Assembly (NCBI GenBank): GCA_904419295.1
Contig: CAJFRA010000002.1
Span: forward strand, 141,683 to 205,682
Source of the DNA: Candidatus Pseudobutyricicoccus lothianensis
GTDB taxonomy: Bacteria; Bacillota; Clostridia; Oscillospirales; Butyricicoccaceae
Direction of reading: 5' to 3'
DNA length: 64,000 nucleotides
The notes beneath the pieces are model-generated. The model did no database searches. It was not told the origin of the DNA and was given only the letters and a program-made list of their open reading frames with translations. Made by a program: the position numbers and the translations under genes. This document shows positions 62,504 to 64,000 of this stretch, piece by piece (position 1 is the stretch's first letter; the number at the start of each line of letters is the position of its first letter).

Positions 62504-63334
62504 TCAAAGCAGGGACACTTGGTCTCCAGCTAAATCAATCGTCCCTTTTGCTGTGTCAGTATATGCGTCGTAATAAAGATTGAGTAAAAACTTTTGCGAA
62601 TATCCGTTCCCTCGTGTATCATAATACGAAAAGTCCAATACGTATCTTTTATTACCTATTTTTTTAGCATCCTCACAAAAAATATGTAGATAGGCACTAT
62701 CTCCTGGTTTTAAAGTAAAAACCGATACCCCTCTTCGTGGTTTCTGTTCCTCACAAAACCCAATTACTGTATTTATTGCAGCACCACAACCTACGTTTTC
62801 AACTTTGAAGGGATAAGAAATATAGGGATATGATCGAAGTGCTGCCCTTCCATTAGATCCGCTCTCCCAATGCATACCGCCAGACATTAATATATCCAGC
62901 TGATCCTTTTCCAGTTTATCTTTGATTTCAATGCTTGATTCGTTAAGGACAATATAGATTCTCTCCAGTTTATATTCCTCATAAAAATCACCCTGATTTT
63001 CTGTTTCAACCGGTGTATTATTTCCTAATAAAACTTTTCGTGCCCTAAATTTATAATGTGTCAGGGCCATGTACGGTCGAATTCGATTCATTTCATCTTC
63101 ATCAAAGTTCTTTCGTGAATAATCAATCGTGATGTATACGCCTATAATAGTAACAACTGCAGCGATTATAGAACCATAGAATGATAGCACGTCCCCAGCA
63201 GACCATTCCGCAGCAAAAATACTGGTTACCGCATTGATTTTGAATGCTAAATTGATTATTAATGGAATCAACACCCAAAAAATTATAATGCTACCAATAA
63301 TCTTCCACTTATGTTTAAACAGATATGATTTCAC
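62504..63334 (-). CDS. Unrecognised two-TM protein, AT-rich island gene
   Basis: I do not recognise this 276-residue protein. Two hydrophobic helices (about residues 12-32 and 48-72) precede a soluble domain with an alternating beta pattern (YKLERIYIVLNESSIEIKDKLEKDQLDI, ISYPFKVENVGCGAAINTVIGFCEE, KRYVLDFSYYDTRGNGYSQKFLLNLYYD). The position of the loops suggests a cytosolic C-terminal domain. Base composition is much more AT-rich than the neighbours, consistent with transfer. It is the only candidate cargo gene of the recombinase island. No motif shows a catalytic function. Confidence 0.75.
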   Translation of the reverse strand: MKSYLFKHKWKIIGSIIIFWVLIPLIINLAFKINAVTSIFAAEWSAGDVLSFYGSIIAAVVTIIGVYITIDYSRKNFDEDEMNRIRPYMALTHYKFRARKVLLGNNTPVETENQGDFYEEYKLERIYIVLNESSIEIKDKLEKDQLDILMSGGMHWESGSNGRAALRSYPYISYPFKVENVGCGAAINTVIGFCEEQKPRRGVSVFTLKPGDSAYLHIFCEDAKKIGNKRYVLDFSYYDTRGNGYSQKFLLNLYYDAYTDTAKGTIDLAGDQVSLL

Positions 63335-63430
63335 CTTATTCCCCCATTCGAATTAATGATGACTAAGCAACATGCGAATTTTCAAAATCAATTTTATTCC
63401 ATTATATCGCCCAAAATAATAATTTTCAAC

Positions 63431-63466
63431 ATAAGAAAAGGACACCACCTGGTGTCCTTTTCTTAT
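63431..63466 (-). terminator. Terminator at the 3' end of the amidase gene
   Basis: A perfect 16-bp stem (ATAAGAAAAGGACACC and its complement) closes an ACCT loop and overlaps the amidase stop codon. Confidence 0.9.
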
Positions 63467-64000
63467 ATGTTCTTCAAAATTCGTCTCTTCCCCAGCGCTC
63501 GCAGTACCATCACGGCTGCCTCTGCCCGGGTGCAGGGGTCGTCGGGCCGGGTGCCGTCGGTGATGCCCGCCGCCACGGCTTCGGCCAATTCTTTTTCGTA
63601 CCACTTGCCGGTGCTGGGCTGCTCCGGCTCCGAAGCGCCGCTGCCGGGGGTTCCCGCAATGGCAGGCGGTACCTTGTCGCCGAAGTGGCCCATGATGGCC
63701 CGGACGCAGGCCCGGGCGATGGCCTCTTTGTTGGCCACGATCCAGGCGGCGCCCTCCGGGGTGTCGTGGAACTCCACTTCCAAGATCACCGCCGGGGCCT
63801 TGGTCTTGTTCACCTCATACAGGCTGGTGGAGACCTTGACGCCCCGGTCTTTGCCCGGCGTCAGGGCGGAGAGCTCTTCGTACAGCCGGTTAGCGAATTC
63901 CTCGGCCTGGCCGCCTTTGGCGCAGATCCAGCATTCGGCCCCGCTGCCGCCCCCCGCGTTGCTGTGCAGGGCAAAGTGCAGGTCCGGGTTCTTGGCGTTG
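63463..64000 (-). CDS. N-acetylmuramoyl-L-alanine amidase with SLH motif, 5' truncated
   Basis: The gene enters from the right edge; 178 residues are visible. The Amidase_3 segment LHFALHSNAGG contains a zinc-ligand histidine, and ILEVEFHD carries the catalytic glutamate. After a Gly/Ser/Pro/Glu linker a single SLH-like motif follows (WYEKELAEAVAAGITDGTRPDDPCTRAEAAVMVLRALGK). It cleaves the sugar-peptide bond of peptidoglycan. Upstream of 64000 is out of view, so no start is given. Confidence 0.9.
   Translation of the reverse strand, partial: NAKNPDLHFALHSNAGGGSGAECWICAKGGQAEEFANRLYEELSALTPGKDRGVKVSTSLYEVNKTKAPAVILEVEFHDTPEGAAWIVANKEAIARACVRAIMGHFGDKVPPAIAGTPGSGASEPEQPSTGKWYEKELAEAVAAGITDGTRPDDPCTRAEAAVMVLRALGKRRILKNI

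Noticed and set aside
63340..63470. attR copy of the tRNA-fMet 3' end
   Set aside because: No match to the last 20 bases of the tRNA could be found by eye in this stretch.

Overview
The window looks like a chromosomal segment of an anaerobic, GC-rich Clostridia species, most likely Oscillospirales (Flavonifractor/Intestinimonas-like). This rests on the family mix (class III anaerobic ribonucleotide reductase, selenium genes, clostridial efflux and ABC transporters, SLH-domain wall proteins, CIRCE- and T-box-type control) and on base composition; species cannot be fixed by eye.

Region 1 (1-11.7 kb) is a nearly complete selenium island. It holds tRNA-Sec, selB and selA (overlapping), a DUF3343 Se/S carrier, yedF, the transporter yedE, a CsdB-type cysteine desulfurase, selD and a LysR regulator. 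selD contains an in-frame TGA at the position of the catalytic Cys17 of E. coli SelD, so the enzyme that makes selenophosphate appears to be a selenoprotein itself. An M14 peptidase and a membrane protein lie between tRNA-Sec and selB.

Region 2 (11.9-24.4 kb) carries housekeeping genes: DUF188, Mrp ATPase, uppP, and a cluster of yccF, thpR, a nudix hydrolase and sirtuin. It also has a T-box leader (predicted isoleucine) in front of an unrecognised gene, a DUF4914 P-loop protein, a ribbon-helix-helix protein and ftsK. A tandem repeat array of about 109-bp units occupies 20.7-21.2 kb.

Region 3 (24.4-46.8 kb) has csrA with flagellin, a polar amino-acid ABC importer with an M20 amidohydrolase, a YgiQ radical-SAM protein, a flavin reductase and an APC permease. 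The class III ribonucleotide reductase follows; its glycyl-radical segment is a separate 52-residue gene and its promoter carries two NrdR boxes. An SLH protein, a MacA/MacB-type efflux operon and a MATE pump complete the region.

Region 4 (46.9-60.7 kb) has an RpiR regulator beside an opp peptide importer, a MerR-like/GPP34-like pair, an NhaC antiporter, a second repeat array (five copies of exactly 111 bp, related to the first but inverted), CIRCE-controlled hsp20, gamma-glutamyltransferase and an alpha/beta hydrolase with a cysteine nucleophile.

Region 5 (60.8-64 kb) has tRNA-fMet whose 3' end overlaps a large serine recombinase gene, then an AT-rich two-TM protein of unknown function, then a truncated amidase with an SLH motif. 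The recombinase plus AT-rich gene look like a small integrated island. The best candidates for something undescribed are the paired hairpin repeat arrays, the T-box-controlled orphan gene and the island cargo gene.
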